Origin: Cristatella mucedo | Taxonomy: Eukaryota; Bryozoa; Phylactolaemata; Cristatellidae | Reading direction: 5' to 3' | Assembly (NCBI GenBank): GCA_009760855.2 | Contig: WPIO01000030.1 | Location: 2,101,001 to 2,165,000, forward strand | Length of the DNA: 64,000 nucleotides | Shown: piece by piece, positions 11,116-24,269 of the stretch | How the letters are laid out: each line of letters starts with the position of its first letter | Position numbering within the stretch: the first letter of the stretch is position 1 | The notes under the pieces: model-generated | Told to the model about the DNA's origin: nothing | Seen by the model: only the letters and a program-made list of their open reading frames with translations | Database searches by the model: none | Made by a program: the position numbers and the translations under genes

Positions 11116-11707
11116 TAAAGTGAGGAAACCCTTTCCTCCACATGCACTGTGTGCACCTACTCTGCTGCCTCCAAAGCCGGTTTTATTTAGCCCAAGTCCT
11201 GGGGAAAGGTGATGTAATTGAGCTTGATGTGGCAAAGCAAAGAATTTGGCTACAGCTCTTGAATATCAGTAATAAGTACTCATGTGAGCAAGATGATGGG
11301 CAAGCGATGGTTGACTGCTTTATTGGTCAGTGTTCCTACCCGTGTCACCTTCCAGAGCCACTGGATCCTGCTTGCTGTGGCTTGCAATCAGCTGCTGTGG
11401 CTTGCGGTGGAGGCAGTGTGCAGCTAGCCAGTGCTTGAATGACTGGGCCTTCGCCTTTTGCAGTTGCAGCCGTTGCTAATTGAGGGGGCCAGGGTTTCAT
11501 TTTAGCTATATGGCTTGTGGCCCGGAAATAAGTATGACCAGCTCACTGAAGAAATGGAGTATGGGCAGGCAATCGTTTCTCCACTAGGCATTGGAGTGGC
11601 CCATTAACAATGGCATTGCCAGCAAATGCCGAACATGGGGGAGGGCTAAACCTCATTTGGGGAAGCTAAGCAGAGTACCTCGCTCAAGCCAGCCGAGAAT
11701 AATGGTA

Positions 11708-11775
11708 GTGATACAATATAAATATAGCACCCGAAGAGGAATAAATCTCCTTTCATGCACTTCACATGTGCTAGA
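11708..11775 (-). mobile_element. SINE-B tail fragment
   Basis: ATATAGCACCCGAAGAGGAA, then AATCTCCTTTCATGCACTTC, resembles the complement of the SINE-B tail. The tRNA-like head is not seen. Confidence 0.45.
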
Positions 11776-12187
11776 AAGGAAACATAAGGAAACATCATGA
11801 AACTTGCCATTCCATGTAAGTGGGACTGCAGCCCGGTGCAGCCTTTGGAATCGTACCGGTAGGCTCGGCTGCTGGTAACCATACTATGCCTCCAGTCGGT
11901 AAGTGTACTGGTGCTGCACTGATCAAACTGGCTGCAGCAACTGACTGTCGCGATCATGTGGATTCAATGGTCTGCTGTTATGCTGGGGTTAGATTGATGC
12001 TGAGAAGTTAGTGGTCGTGGCACAAAGCTGTGCTCTGGCTGTGCGACTTATAGCAATACAGTCCGTGGAATAGTCACCCGACGGCTTAGATTTCGGACCC
12101 CTCGGGTACTGCCAAACACCGAGCTCCTGCCGAAAAAAGTAAGACTGAGAAAGAGAGGCATGCGATTACTTCAAACGGTGGTTATAT

Positions 12188-12503
12188 ACTATGTCCGAAC
12201 ATCCCCTGACTTGACCACATTTAAAAAGAACTTAAAAACACATCTATTTAGGACAGCATTTAGTGGTCCCTGTGATTCGTCCTTCATGTGCTTATGCATG
12301 CTGACACTGTGCATGCTGCCACTAACCACATTTGCATGCTGACCCTGTGCATGTCACCCCTAACCATGTTATTCATGTTGTTTATCAAGCATGATTTTAC
12401 TCACCATTCAATTGCATTTCCCTTTGCAGCAAATGCAAAGCGCCTAGAAAGAGATTGAGTTCTCTGAGGGCGCTTTATCAAGTGCATTATTATTATTATG
12501 TGC
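12188..12503 (+). mobile_element. LINE-1f, 5'-truncated copy
   Basis: It begins with the SPDLTTFKKNLKTHLFRTAF coding end of the family. It then continues through the repeated GCATGCTGACCCTGTGCATG 3' UTR and ends GCGCCTAGAAAGAGATTGAG...GGGCGCTTTATCAAGTG plus (ATT)n. Similarity to the copies at 51.4 and 52.9 kb is high. Confidence 0.88.
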
Positions 12504-12936
12504 TAGCTAACCGGTGGGAGCATGCTGAAGGACAGGACGTCGATTCCAATTAGCTTGCTACCGATACAAATGGTCCACGACCTCCAGCATCTTAGCCAAC
12601 CCCTCTCAAAGAGTCCCATTCTTGAAAGCAACAAGCTCTTTGGGTTTGGCAGTAAGCAACCCACCAGTATAATACAAGCTGTCGATTAATGCAGATCATC
12701 CATGTAAGCATGCATCGGTCAGGTCGTGCAGTGACCATAAATACTAAGGCAGTGGCTTTAGCTGTGATCAGCAAGGCACTTGGGAGAATGCCACTTGGTC
12801 TTCCCACCCTATTTCAGCATACAAAGGAAGCATCTGTGCGAACTGGGTCATCTGGCTATGTCAACCAGTATGTGTTCTCACAATGGAGGCTGGAAATCTC
12901 GGTCGGCTCTCTGTCTGCACTGTGGAGGGCATACAG

Positions 12937-13203
<267 letters not shown>

Positions 13204-15138
13204 ATGCAGATTAGTGAATATGTAGCAGTCTCAATCAGAGTGTTCCCCTCAATCAGAGTTTTCCCCAAGGCAGGAGCCGTATGGGGCCTGCCCTGGACCT
13301 TTGTCTAAGCATGGGGTCAACATTTCTGATTTCTGAGCCTTGGATGCCCTTAGTGATGCACAGCCAATGCAGACTGGAGCCCATTTCGAATTCGAGTGCA
13401 TTACCACAAATGCCTGCCAAGCAATCTGCATGGCTGCGGTATCGACTACTCAGGCTGCCGATCACGAGAGCATGGCACCATTGCTTAATGGGCACCACTG
13501 GCTAGCTATGACCTGGCACAGCCAGCACTGGACTACCTATCGATCACCTCTGGGGCATATTCACCAGGCGTTCGCATAACACGCGATTGGAGCTGTGACT
13601 CCAACGGGGACATTGCTTCTGATCAGTAGCTGGTTAAGAGGTCCTGCTTCTGAGCTACTATCGGCAGTAGGATGAACTCGGCCCACCGACATAATTGCCC
13701 AAAGAGGCACCGGCAGAGCCTAAAGGTCGACCCAGGACCAGAGTATGCCGCCGCCCCCGTGCTGCAACGGGAGCTCGGCATTTGTGCAGCACGTGGCATG
13801 CCGCCTGCTGCTTGGATCTGCAGGCTCGGCATTTCGTCACTACTGTCCATGGGTGAGAGCCTAGCCGCTGGCTGCCACCAGAAGCGCAGCTAGGTAGCCA
13901 TGTTGAACGAATCGCCACACTCGGGAGGAGGGGCCAAGGCCACGAGTCTGGAAATGGCCATCCATTGCAAACCAGCCCCTCGCTAGGCAGCAGCTCACCT
14001 GTCTGGAGGTGGGCTGCGCGGCCCACATCCGGCCATCGGCCTGCCTGTCGAGCTCTCGGAGGTTGGCAATCCTGCCGCGGCCGTACCTCATTGCCTCAAT
14101 GATGGTCGCCTAACTATTTTATTAGAATTCCACAATGCAAGTCATATCCACATGCTCACAGGACATGACCCAGCCAATCTTGCTAGCACGACCCCAAAGC
14201 TTTGTAAGTCGTCCGCAGTGTTACATCCACTGGCAGACAGCCGGGCCGGACCGTGCTAGGTGGCCACGGTTTTGGCAGTTGTGGTGCTGTGACAGCCAGG
14301 TGTGCTTCCGAGTGCCAACCCCCCTCGTGGTTACTGCTTCGTTGTGAGGTGCTTGCCTTAAATGCTCGATGCCGTCTGGCATGCAGCTACCACTACACGG
14401 TCTGCTGCTGTTGCCATCCGTGCTCCTGGTCATAGCTGCATGCCTACATTATTTTCCGATCATCTGAGCAACATTTAAGTTTGCAATCTGCAAGTTATTT
14501 TGAGCACATGCTGTGAATGCACGAAATAGGTCGTCTGTCGAGATTAGTGAGCAGCAGTCGATGTTCTTGCCTTGGTGGGTTTAGGATTGCTTCAAATCCG
14601 AAGGAGCAGAAGTGCATTCTCTCTCGGTAGACCTGACAATGTCCGGACCACCAGGACAGCTGTAGCTCTGCTCACAGTTCAGTCCAACAGGCATGTAGCC
14701 ACACTGCCGTGCAGGGCAGTGATGGCCCATTCATGAAACTAATGGCAGCAGCAGATGCTGGGTGTAAAAGCCTTGGCCAAATCGATGGCACGGCTGCATT
14801 GCTCCTTGATAGTGCATCTCCAGGGTTGCCACGGTACTTGACATTGTATGAGCATAGACAAGAGGAGAAAAGGAGCAAGAGGCGGTTCAGTTTTTGGAAC
14901 CGAACTATTCGGTGCTATTTGACCACTATGTGACACCTTCCCGACGGGCACTGGTTCCATGTGTGGCAAGTCGTTAAACTTTTACTCTTGCCATTGCATT
15001 GGTCGGTGGAGCGGGAGGTAGCAAGAGAATGCCGGCGCTGCGACTGCCGAGTGCATTTCGACCGTCCTCTTGTCACCGACGGTGTGATTCGCTTACCGAG
15101 CTGAACAACTGGCATGCACTGAGTTCATCTCTCTCTTT

Positions 15139-15176
<38 letters not shown>

Positions 15177-15217
15177 ACGTGTGTGTGCGCGCGCGTGTGT
15201 GCGCGTGTGAGAGCGCA
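15139..15217. repeat. (TG)n microsatellite
   Basis: TG run with GCGCGC interruptions toward the right end. Confidence 0.95.
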
Positions 15218-15686
15218 TGTATGATGCTCCCGTGACTCTGCTAAGTGCCAGCACCTTACTTCTAGACCAACGAACTAGCGCATCGCTTAATTTAGACTTC
15301 TCTTTTTCTTGCCACACCTGTCAGTCAGTGAGTGTTTGATATCTTGTTTTCACTTGTGGACTTAACCTCTGAATGTGGATGGTGTTCAACAACATTGATC
15401 CCAATATAATTGCTGTGTGCAACGATTGGGAACAGAGATCGGTCTGGCTGCTGAGGCTCTGTTGTGGTTCGAATCGTATGTACTTGAGCTTGTTCAGCCC
15501 ATGTCCTGTGGCTGTGGTGGTCAAGTTTCACCGAGCAGACCAGTCACCTGTGGAGTTTCACTAGGGACCGGTTTCGGCCATTTGCTGTTCTCCATAAATG
15601 GAGCCTCCCAGGAAAATGCTACCGGTCCATGGGGCAATGGCTATTATTTCCATGCCGATATATATTCAGCTGTGCTTAACAAAATA

Positions 15687-15827
15687 CAATTCATTTGTAT
15701 AGCGCCCCAAGAAAACACTTAATCTCTATTGAGGCACTTCACATATGCCTCGAGGCTCGAGCCCACGACCTCGGCCACACCATGGTCGGGGCGAGCACCT
15801 TAACCGCTGGACCAAACCAGCTCTGCT
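15687..15827 (-). mobile_element. SINE-B copy
   Basis: ATTTGTATAGCGCCCCAAGA (tail complement), GGCTCGAGCCCACGACCTCG (B-box complement), then CTGGACCAAACCAGCTC (head complement). Nearly the same layout as the copy at 8796. Confidence 0.85.
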
Positions 15828-16169
15828 TGCCAGTTGTATCGTCCAAATCAGCCGCGGCCACTGCTAAATTGAATGCCGGCCTTTCAGTAATTGAAACCTG
15901 GATGTTGGCTAGTTTTCTTAAGTTTAAAATGAACTACTTATAGGATGTCTTAAACGTACAGCTGGTGCTGGAGTGTGACTGTCATCATTTGCTTGTAATT
16001 TAGTTGTCTTCTCTGACGACTGCTTGATGTTTATAAGTTTCGTTTTGATGACTACTTCCAAAGTTAGTCATCAAGTCTATCCCAGTACGAGATCAAGGAC
16101 TACTTACGCCAGTGACTGGCTAAAGATCTTACTAGCTACCTGGTTTTGTCTAGACTGGGCTACTTTACT

Positions 16170-16612
16170 TTGGTTTTGGAGGGGCTACCTTGAAAAACCA
16201 TTACACACCACTACAACTGGTGATGAATATGGCTGCTAGGTTGATGTCAAATCGAAGAGGTGCAGCCAGACGTATGTCTCCTTCGCTTAAGGAGCTGCAC
16301 TGGCTTTCGGTTGATCACGGGACACAGAGCAAAATTCTAACTCTGACCTACAAGTCCATTGCGTGGCTTGGCCTCTGTATACTTAGCTTACCTGCTGCAC
16401 CAGTTTCAGCCTTCTCGTGCCCTCAGGTCCTCTATGGTGCGGAAATTTAGCTGTTCATTGTTTCACTTAAAGACCATAGATGACATCAGCTTTTTCTTAG
16501 CAGGTCCTCGATTGCAGGAGCTCACTTCCACGATTCTTACTTACTATCTTATTTCCACAGCTCTGGCACATCCTGTCCACATGTCTTTCACTACTACTTC
16601 CATTTTATAATT
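16170..16612 (+). mobile_element. LINE-2f fragment
   Basis: A second CR1/L2-like family. One frame reads LQLVMNMAARLM and later KELHWLSVD, the C-terminal signature of these elements. It continues as TLTYKSIAWL and ends near GPRLQELTSTIL, which lines up with the PRLWNSLPQFL-like region of the copy at 24280. Stops and frameshifts mark it as dead. Confidence 0.7.
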
Positions 16613-16691
16613 GTCTCGACTGCCTCAGAGGCAAAGCAAGGATTGGAGCACCGGGGTGGCACAGGTGTCTGGGGGTGGGGCCTCCTCTAAA

Positions 16692-16759
16692 GGGGTGTCA
16701 GACTTGGCTCCCACCTACCAGGTCAGGGGTGTCAGACTTGGCTCCCACCTACCAGGTCA
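16692..16759. repeat. 34-bp unit duplicated in tandem
   Basis: The unit starting GGGGTGTCAGACTTGG occurs twice with no mismatch (16692-16725 and 16726-16759), a recent local duplication. Confidence 0.95.
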
Positions 16760-16781
16760 GGGGTGGCAGCTGCCACCCCTG
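16758..16781. repeat. 24-bp perfect palindrome
   Basis: The sequence is centred on GGCAGCTGCC and is its own reverse complement over 24 bases. It starts at the end of the tandem duplication. CAGGGGTGGC at both ends resembles hAT-type termini. Confidence 0.9.
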
Positions 16782-17410
16782 CCACCTCCTTCTGGCTTCG
16801 CTTCCGGACTGCCTTCTCGACTCAGCCGTGCTTTTCACTTAATTTTTGTTGCACTAGATGGCGTCTGCTGGCTGCTGCATGAGCAAATCTTGCTACAGAA
16901 AGCTCTCCAGCTTAGTACCTACCTGCTGCATGGTCGTCGTAGCTTTGCCGAGTTACCGTGGGAGATGCATAGATACTCGGATGCAACCGCATGCGCACGA
17001 GCGAAAGAGCCCACACGTTTGCGCCCCTCCCTCTCCTCTCTGTCGATCTCAAGCAGCCGAGCTCCGAATGGAGTTTATGAGAGCCGCGAGAACGGATGGA
17101 GCCGCTGCATGGAGCGCGTCTTCGTATCTTAGACGCTGCGGCCTGTGCATAACAAGCCGCTCCCATCACTCACTCACTCTCACTCATCTCACTCGCTCTG
17201 CTACTGCTCGTTTTGCTCAGGGGTGACTGCCATTGCCTCTTCCATCAGCCAGTGGGCGGAGGCAGTAGGCATGCGATTCGAGCGTGTATTTCTAGTCGGT
17301 ATCGAGGGTAAAGGGACATTTGGAGGTTGCATGAGTCGCGGCCTCGGCGGTGCTCTTGCTCATGCTCTTTGCCTGTTTTATCTGAGAAGGTGAGGCACTG
17401 CAGGGTTGTT

Positions 17411-17465
17411 TTTTTGGGGGGGGGGACTGAGGCGGTGGGTAGGTGGTGGGTGTGTAGGTGGTGGG
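17411..17465 (+). repeat. G-rich tract with GGTGGGT repeats
   Basis: A run of G is followed by several GGTGGG units on the + strand. The spacing of G runs would allow G-quadruplex formation in the sense strand of the pre-mRNA. Confidence 0.5.
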
Positions 17466-18412
17466 CACGGTTGCACTGTAGCCGACGGGGCCCCGTCGAG
17501 GGTTCGAGGTAATATCAACACTGGCACTGAATCGCCAGCGTCGACTGTGCACACACAGATGTGCTCGCTCCGAGCAGCGGCCCACTCGTGCCAGTGCACC
17601 GCACACACGCCACGAGTCTCTAATGCACCGGCGGTGCGATCGCTTGCGGGGAGCTCTTTTGTGGCGTCGGCCCGCTGGCAGCCGCCGTGCAGCAGGGGCC
17701 AGAAGAGCACCTGCACTATCAGGGCTGGCCTACCGTTGCCCGGACACGTCCGAGGCTGCCGGCAATTGCTGCTCCCTCAACCGCCGAAGAGCACAGCGGC
17801 AGCAGCCGGCAGCGACAGGCAGCAAGCATTTGTATTCTATTGCGGATAGATTGAACTAGCGGTGGAACGAGCAGCACGACTGCAACTGGGACTCGGTTCC
17901 GGATGCAAGATCTCTTGCGTTTCTTTTTTGGGGCCCGGAGATAGGTGGAGGGGAGGGAAGGAGGGAGGGTGGAGGCCGAGCCGTAGGTGAGATCAGCCTG
18001 ATTGCTCTGACCGGCCTGAGCCTCCATAGGCGACGCTTTGCAAACATGCTACCGCTGCAAATATTTGACTGTGGCCTGGCGTCATTGTCGCTTGACTCTA
18101 GAACGTCCGGCCTCTGTTGGCTGCCGCTTGTCGAGTCACATGCTGCCGGCGAATCAGCAGGTGCCAAACGAGAAGCAGGCCCCGTTGTTGTGCACGCTGT
18201 GCTCCCCCAACCCCTCCCCCTCCCCAGCGTCACCGCGGCAGTCAACCCCACGTGCCACGCAGCGTGCTCCCTCCCTAGCGTTCACCTTCATCCTCCCCTC
18301 CCCCGGCTCCATCCCCCTCTCCATCTGCCCGCCGGGTGATGCTGCCATCTCGGTCTGCGCTCAGCCGGCCGTACTTGTTGCCATGCACTTTTCTCGATCT
18401 CGCTGCTCGCAG

Positions 18413-19405
18413 AGGTGAACGAGTTCATCCAGTCGCCGCACGAATCCAGCTCGGGCATTGCCTCCGAGAGCCCCACGTGGCTCATGCGACCTCCGTCGAG
18501 CTCCAACTCATCGCTGTCCACGTACAAGATGGGCGGAGCGCGCTCCTCGTCGCCCGACACGGACGAGGCCCGTGCCGCTGCAGCCGCGGCGGCGACGGGC
18601 GGCGCCTATCCTCCGCTCAGGCGCTTCTCTGCTAGCAGACACACGAACGGTGGCTACTCGTCGTCGAGCAGCAGCAACAACGACTACTATGGCAACGGCC
18701 ATCACCTAGGCGACCTCGACCCGCAGCTCGCTTCCGCTGCCACCGCCGGCATCATTGGTCTCAATGGCGGCGTGGGCTACTCGGACGGGCCGCTGGCGGC
18801 CCACCGAGACGCCATACTCGGCGCCTACGGCAGCGGCGGCGGCTTTCTGGCGACGCTGCCGCAGCAGTCGCTGGCGAGCGCTCGAGTAGGCGCCGCTGCT
18901 GCCTCCGTCCCCGCTGCCGCAGCTGCTCCCACTCCGAGACCGCGGCCGGCAGTGCGCGGCAGCCGGGCTGCCGGCTCGTCCTCGGTGACCCGAGGCGGCG
19001 CGACGATCGAGTCGCTCGGCGACGCTGCGCTGCTTCGCGTGCTGTCGTCATTGCCCACGGACAGCCTGTGCCGGTGCGCGCGGGTCTGCCGCCGGTGGTA
19101 CAACCTCGTCTGGGAGCCGTCGCTGTGGACGCGCCTGCGCCTCGGCGACGCGACGCTTGACGTCGACCGAGCGCTCAAGCAGCTGCTTCGGCGGCTGAGC
19201 CAGGAGACGCCGCGGGTGTGCATAGCGCTGGAGGCCATCTGCCTGAGCGGCAGCACGCAGCTGACGGACCGCGGCCTGCGGCTGATCGCCCGCCGCTGTC
19301 CTGAGCTGCGGCGGCTCGAGCTCGCCGGCTGCGTCGGCGTCACGAATGTGGCTCTGTGCGAGGTCGTCTCGCGCTGCGTCAACCTGCTGCATCTTGACAC
19401 GACCG
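18413..19405 (+). CDS. FBXL7: FBXL7 central exon: low-complexity N-terminus, F-box, first LRRs
   Basis: FBXL7 is the substrate receptor of an SCF (SKP1-CUL1-F-box) E3 ubiquitin ligase. The F-box docks SKP1 and the leucine-rich repeats bind the target. In the 608-residue model this exon covers residues 27-358. Residues 28-220 are Ser-, Ala- and Gly-rich with a poly-Ala run and no fold that I recognise. The F-box (about 225-270) begins ESLGDAALLRVLSSLP and contains CRCARVCRRWYNL, close to CRCARVCRRWYNL in vertebrate FBXL7. DVDRAL and LTDRGL lead into the first LRRs. The exon starts after CTGCTCGCAG and ends in ACCG|GTGAGC, a good donor (phase 1). If the first exon is wrong, ATG 18484 is the next candidate start. 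Human FBXL7 is 491 residues, so this N-terminus is longer. Known animal roles include Aurora A turnover and Fat/Dachs growth control; whether these apply here is inference. Confidence 0.93.
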
Positions 19406-20314
19406 GTGAGCTGCTCACGCCGTGCTCTGCGCATGCGCGCGCAGGCTCGAGCATCGAGCCGTGCGGTTTGCTGCTCTGCCGCTAGGGTGCATGTTGCGTG
19501 GCTGCCGGCCTGTGTGCATGTCAATGCCTGGCTTCCATCGGCCCGCAGCCAGCGGTGTGGCCTGTTGTGCAGTACCCCCTCCCCCCTCCCCCCAGAGCAG
19601 ACTTTTGTAACTGCCTGTGATTAGTTTTGCGAGCCTGGATGCATTGTACAGCTCTAGGGGCGTGGTCGAGGGTATCACCATTTTGCTACCATCGTTCACA
19701 TCGATCAGTTCACGTACCGTTGGAGTTCATATGGTGATTGTGGCATATTCGACCGGGGTGGTGCTGGAGAAATACTTCGCAATGCAAGATGCCCATCCTT
19801 GTGAAGATTGAGTGTAATAATTTTGACCCAAGGCAACGTAATGTAATGTATCGCCATCTATAACTCCAGAAGTCTCAAAGATCGTTAAGTGTGTGTTACA
19901 AAGTAGAGTTTTCTCTGCACTTGGCCGCTGTCGGAGTGTGAGAGCCGATGAATTCGCGATCATGCACCATGTTGTCGGATTTACGTTAGGCTGTGTGATT
20001 GCTAGAAAGGTTGTGCTATTGTATACAGAGGTTGCAGTATTTCTAGCAGCCTCAGGGACTGGTGGGTGGTAAGCTTTCGATATTTATTATAATAAGAGAT
20101 GGTCGGCGGCTGTGTAAAGCCTAGCTCAGTAAATCAGCAAAGGAAAAAATGCGAACAGTATAATCCGAGAATAAAAAAGGGCTGATATTTAATGCAATGT
20201 CCATGCCAACTTGAAGACTGCATATCGACTACTTCAATCCCTCATGAATCGGTCTCTCTTAAGCTTTCGGCACAATTTGTTCATGCTCCAGACGTCCGCT
20301 CTGATATTAGTTTT

Positions 20315-20580
20315 ATAATAATAATAATAATAATATTGCACTTGAGAAGAGCGCCCTCAGAGAACTTAATCTCTTTCTAGGCGCTTTACATTTGCTGCAA
20401 AGTGATACGCAATAGAATAGTAAGTAAAATCATCCTTGAAAAACAAACAAAATGAATAACATGGTTAGGGGTTACATGCACAGGGTCAGCATGCAAATGT
20501 GGTTAGTGGCAGCATGAACAGTGTCAGCACGCATAAGCACATCGAGGACGAATCACAAGGACCCACTAAAGGCCTTCCAA
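20315..20580 (-). mobile_element. LINE-1f 3' end, minus strand
   Basis: (ATA)n, then GCGCCCTCAGAGAACTTAAT and CTAGGCGCTTTACATTTGC, then the CATGCACAGGGTCAGCATGC 3' UTR and GGACCCACTAAA. This is the complement of the last 260 bp of the family. Confidence 0.85.
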
Positions 20581-20700
20581 GCAAACTCCCTGTGGCTACT
20601 GGTCACTGGCATATGATCAGCTGATGGGACCACTGGTCTTCATTTTGCACGAATCCATCTGCTTGGGGGCTATGCTGCTCTGCCTATGGTACTTGCCCAA

Positions 20701-20732
20701 CGTCTCATCGTCTCATCGTCTCATCGTCTCAT
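20701..20732. repeat. four perfect copies of CGTCTCAT
   Basis: An 8-bp unit repeated four times without error. Confidence 0.95.
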
Positions 20733-21149
20733 AGTTATCGTGACTGCATGCAATCAGTAGACTAAATTGAAAAGTAGCATGTCAATGTTGCCCGTCGGAC
20801 TTGATCAGTAACTGACCGATGCCAGGTGCCAGTGAGGTTGGCCGTGTATGCAGTCTGATCGGATTTCGATTGGAAAGGCTAGCGATAGATCTGGAATTAA
20901 GTGTGAGATTCCATTTACCTAACAGTCATCAAAGCTTTGTTTATTCGGCTGCTAGTTTGCTGTCCCAGTAAACTGCAGGTGAGGGTGAATGCAGATGCAG
21001 TGTGGGGAGCTGCCTGCATTTCATTCTAATCTTGTTTATCTCCGTTTGCTAAAAGCAACGTGGCTGTAAGTTATCCTCGAAACTAAAGTGGTTTTGCCAT
21101 CTGGTCTTGGTAGTGGCTTTGACCAGAAGCCTCGCCACTCTTAAACTAG

Positions 21150-21306
21150 CTCTAGGCAGCACTGGAGTAAGGTGCTCCCACTTCAAGATCCAGGTTGTGA
21201 GTTCGAGTCTTGCGGCAGGCAGTCCATCGTGGCCTGCTGAAAGGGAGGTGATTGGCGAATAGGCCTTTCTACCTGACAGATACACGAGGCTCTTGGATCA
21301 GCCGGG
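21150..21306 (+). mobile_element. SINE-A copy
   Basis: GTAAGGTGCTCCCACTTCAA, then GTGAGTTCGAGTCTTGCGGC (B box), then AGGCAGTCCATCGTGGCC and the end GGCTCTTGGATCAGCC. Orientation is plus. Confidence 0.65.
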
Positions 21307-22762
21307 GTTTTAGTTTTATTATTAACTACTGATTTCTGCTAGCTCTGCTCTGGTCAAGCTTTAATTCTCTTAATGCGACTCTTCTCTGTTTTAGTCTCTT
21401 GTACGATGCACACGATGATCTTAATCTGCACGTGTGCACGAGATGCATGTGCTCATGTGTGTCCCTCTGAATCTTTGTCTGTGCAGGCATTTCCAAAGTG
21501 CCTATTACCTAGATGCACAACTTGGAAGCCTTGCAAGCAGTAGCTAATGAATGTCGCATGGGTTTGGCACTTCCTTATTTTTATGGCAGGTATTTTCTGT
21601 TTACCAAGCTGTGATGCTGTCTCACACTGCCTGGCGGTGGCTTTCTCAAGCATAGCGCCAGGGTTCGATGCCACGACTCTGGGTGAAGGCTGCCGGGGAC
21701 TGACGGATGTCTAGCAAGGATTTAACTGCCGGACAATTGAAAGCCACTTTTGTTTCGAGACTGTGGCTGCGTTTTCGTCAAGTCACGGCAACCGTGGTGA
21801 CCGAGTTTTGAGAGAATTGTTTTGCTAGGCTCACCGATGATATAAAGGCTTTCAAGCTTAAGGCCATCCATCGTTTTTCGTTCCATGCCCAATCTCAGGC
21901 TGCTGCTCTCAAGTGGCTGCCGTGTCCGGTTGATACCGGCCGACACGAACGTCTTACCTCCTCCTCTCTGGCCCCATCTCGAACCCATTCTGCTCCTTTC
22001 TCACTTGACCTGGGCCTCGCGTGCCGCTGCCCCTCCTCGGCCATTCCGCGCTCTGGCCCACTGGGCTGGCCAGCTGGCCCTTCGACCGTGGCACCTTCGA
22101 CCGACCGACTGCTGCTTCGTTCGGTGCTGATTGCTGAAAAAACACGGCTAGCTTAGTCTGCCGACGTCTAGTGTTACAAATGGCTGTGGTGCCATGCCGT
22201 TCTCGCTGCCTACTCGGTGCTGCTTGCTTCACTGGCTCAGGCTCACCAGCAGGAGCTGGGATGCAGTGGCAGCAGCCAGCGCCGGCAGGCTGCTGCCGCT
22301 GCTGAGTCGGTGCCTGGCTGGGGGCGGGCGCAGCCAGCCTTTTTTGAGGCCACTGCTATTGATCAGCAGCGTTTCATCTGTGCCGATTCAATGAATGCTC
22401 ACATCCTCCCCGTTATTTGTAAACAATATGTCAGCCTGACTATGTTGCTGGTAGGGCAACACGAGTTCAGCCTCTTTTTAGAAGCCTCAACACACTCGCG
22501 CTTTGTTCTCTCGCCGACCTGCCGCCAGCCATAGAGCATGCCGGCGATGGCTCCTGAGCGCGCCCAGCCTCCCCCCTGAGTGTGAGCAGTAGTTTTGTGA
22601 GTCTTGCCCCTGGCCGTGGCTGTTCTCTTTACGGTGCCAAACCTTCGGGCGGTGTACTAAGCCAGCTCTGAGGACTTCCGTTCTAATAGCTTGTGGCTGC
22701 AGCTAACTGAAGAATGGTCGGGAGGAAGGGGGTCGAATCCTTGGCAGCACCGACTTCGCACG

Positions 22763-22844
22763 GGCCATTCGATCGCGTTTCCCTTTGCAGCAAATGCAAA
22801 GCGCCTAGAGAGAGATTGAGTTCTCTGAGGGCGCTTTATCAAGT

Positions 22845-22879
<35 letters not shown>

Positions 22880-22880
22880 G
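22763..22880 (+). mobile_element. LINE-1f 3' tail only
   Basis: It starts in CATTCGATCGCGTTTCCC, continues AAAGCGCCTAGAGAGAGATT and GAGGGCGCTTTATCAAGTG, and ends with (TTA)n. About 118 bp are left, extreme 5' truncation. The tail is essentially consensus. Confidence 0.85.
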
Positions 22881-24269
22881 TTAGTCTCTAGCTTTCTCCT
22901 CCATCTCCTTGCCGACTGGCCTCCCTTCCCGACGTTTGTGATGGTGAGCCTGATGGTCTTTTGGTGCCAAATCGGCTTGCAGGATTTCAGGATCGAATGG
23001 TCAAAGCATGGTCTAGTTAGGTTTTGGTCTCCCTTCCCCTGCAACTGACATCACCTAGGAGTTCCTCCCCCTTCCCTCGGAGAGAGTTTTCAGTTCGACC
23101 GGGGCTGAGATTCTTGCATCAAAACTGCTTCACCTGGGTGGAATGCTGTGCAGGGCAGACATGTTGATGGATATGGCTGCCCTTCGTGTCTTCTGCAATT
23201 ACTACAAATGGAGTGATAGGACAATGCCCAAGGCTTGGCTGTGCCCTGGAGCTATCGAGTAGTGCTGCTCCACCACCAAATTTCAGTTACTCTGTGGTGA
23301 ATTAGAAACGGATTGTCAAAGGTGTAACCGGGGACTCGTCCTAGCTGTAAGCAGGCTCACTGAACTAGCAGTCTTCAAATGTCCAACTGGCTAGTGGTAC
23401 ACTTGAAATAGGGACAATTGCCCTAGCATACATTTGCGTCGAGTATGTCAAAAGTGCTCGAGAAACGTGATTCCGGATACTTCTTGCTTGCACAGTGAAT
23501 TAAAGTGTTCTAGATTGAATTCAACTGTTAATCAATACCCAACCCGGGATATGCAGGTGAACAATAAACATGGATATGGAAGAGCTAACTTCTGGTGCCA
23601 GATGAGTGCCATCACAATTCGTTAAAATAAAATATATGTTACACCTTGCCGAGATGGTGAATGCAGGTTTATTTGTGAAACAGTGTGCCCTAGTTGTTTC
23701 AATCGTGCTGCTGCAATGACGGAATTGATAAACATCCACCCTCAGGTTGCTCTGTTGAAGTAAATGCCTGTCGGTGACCAAGCCTGTTGCAGCAGCGATA
23801 TTTTCCCTGGCTATGGTTGGCCGACTGATCGGCAGTCCTGCTGTAAGCCTTCTTTCTAAGGCTCGCTACAGTGTGGAATGGGGAGGTGCAGTTATCATCG
23901 TTGGTCGGCACTGTCATGCTTTACGCGAAATCTAGTCGGTTTGAAAGCCTTGGATGATGCAAAAGGTACCGAGGGTAAGGTACATTTACCCTATCTATTC
24001 TGCCATTGACAGTTTTCAACCCTTTTTGTGGCATGGCCCTTTTCATGTCCTTAGCAGTGGGAGGGGTGCGGTCCGTTCTCTGACGGTGTCGAAGGTAAAA
24101 CCCAACGGAGTTCAACTTCTTAGCTAACACAGGCTGGAAGCGCTGACAAAATGACCAACCAGAACCTCCTTCAAGGGCTGATACCCTGTACTTTGACTGA
24201 TAGTGCAAATGTTGGAATGCTTTGATGATAGTAGCTCTGTCAAACGGCTGTTGGTGTCTGTCGTGATGG

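Noticed and set aside
18825-19524. Long minus-strand frames of 158 and 209 codons
   Set aside because: They are antisense shadows of the FBXL7 exon.
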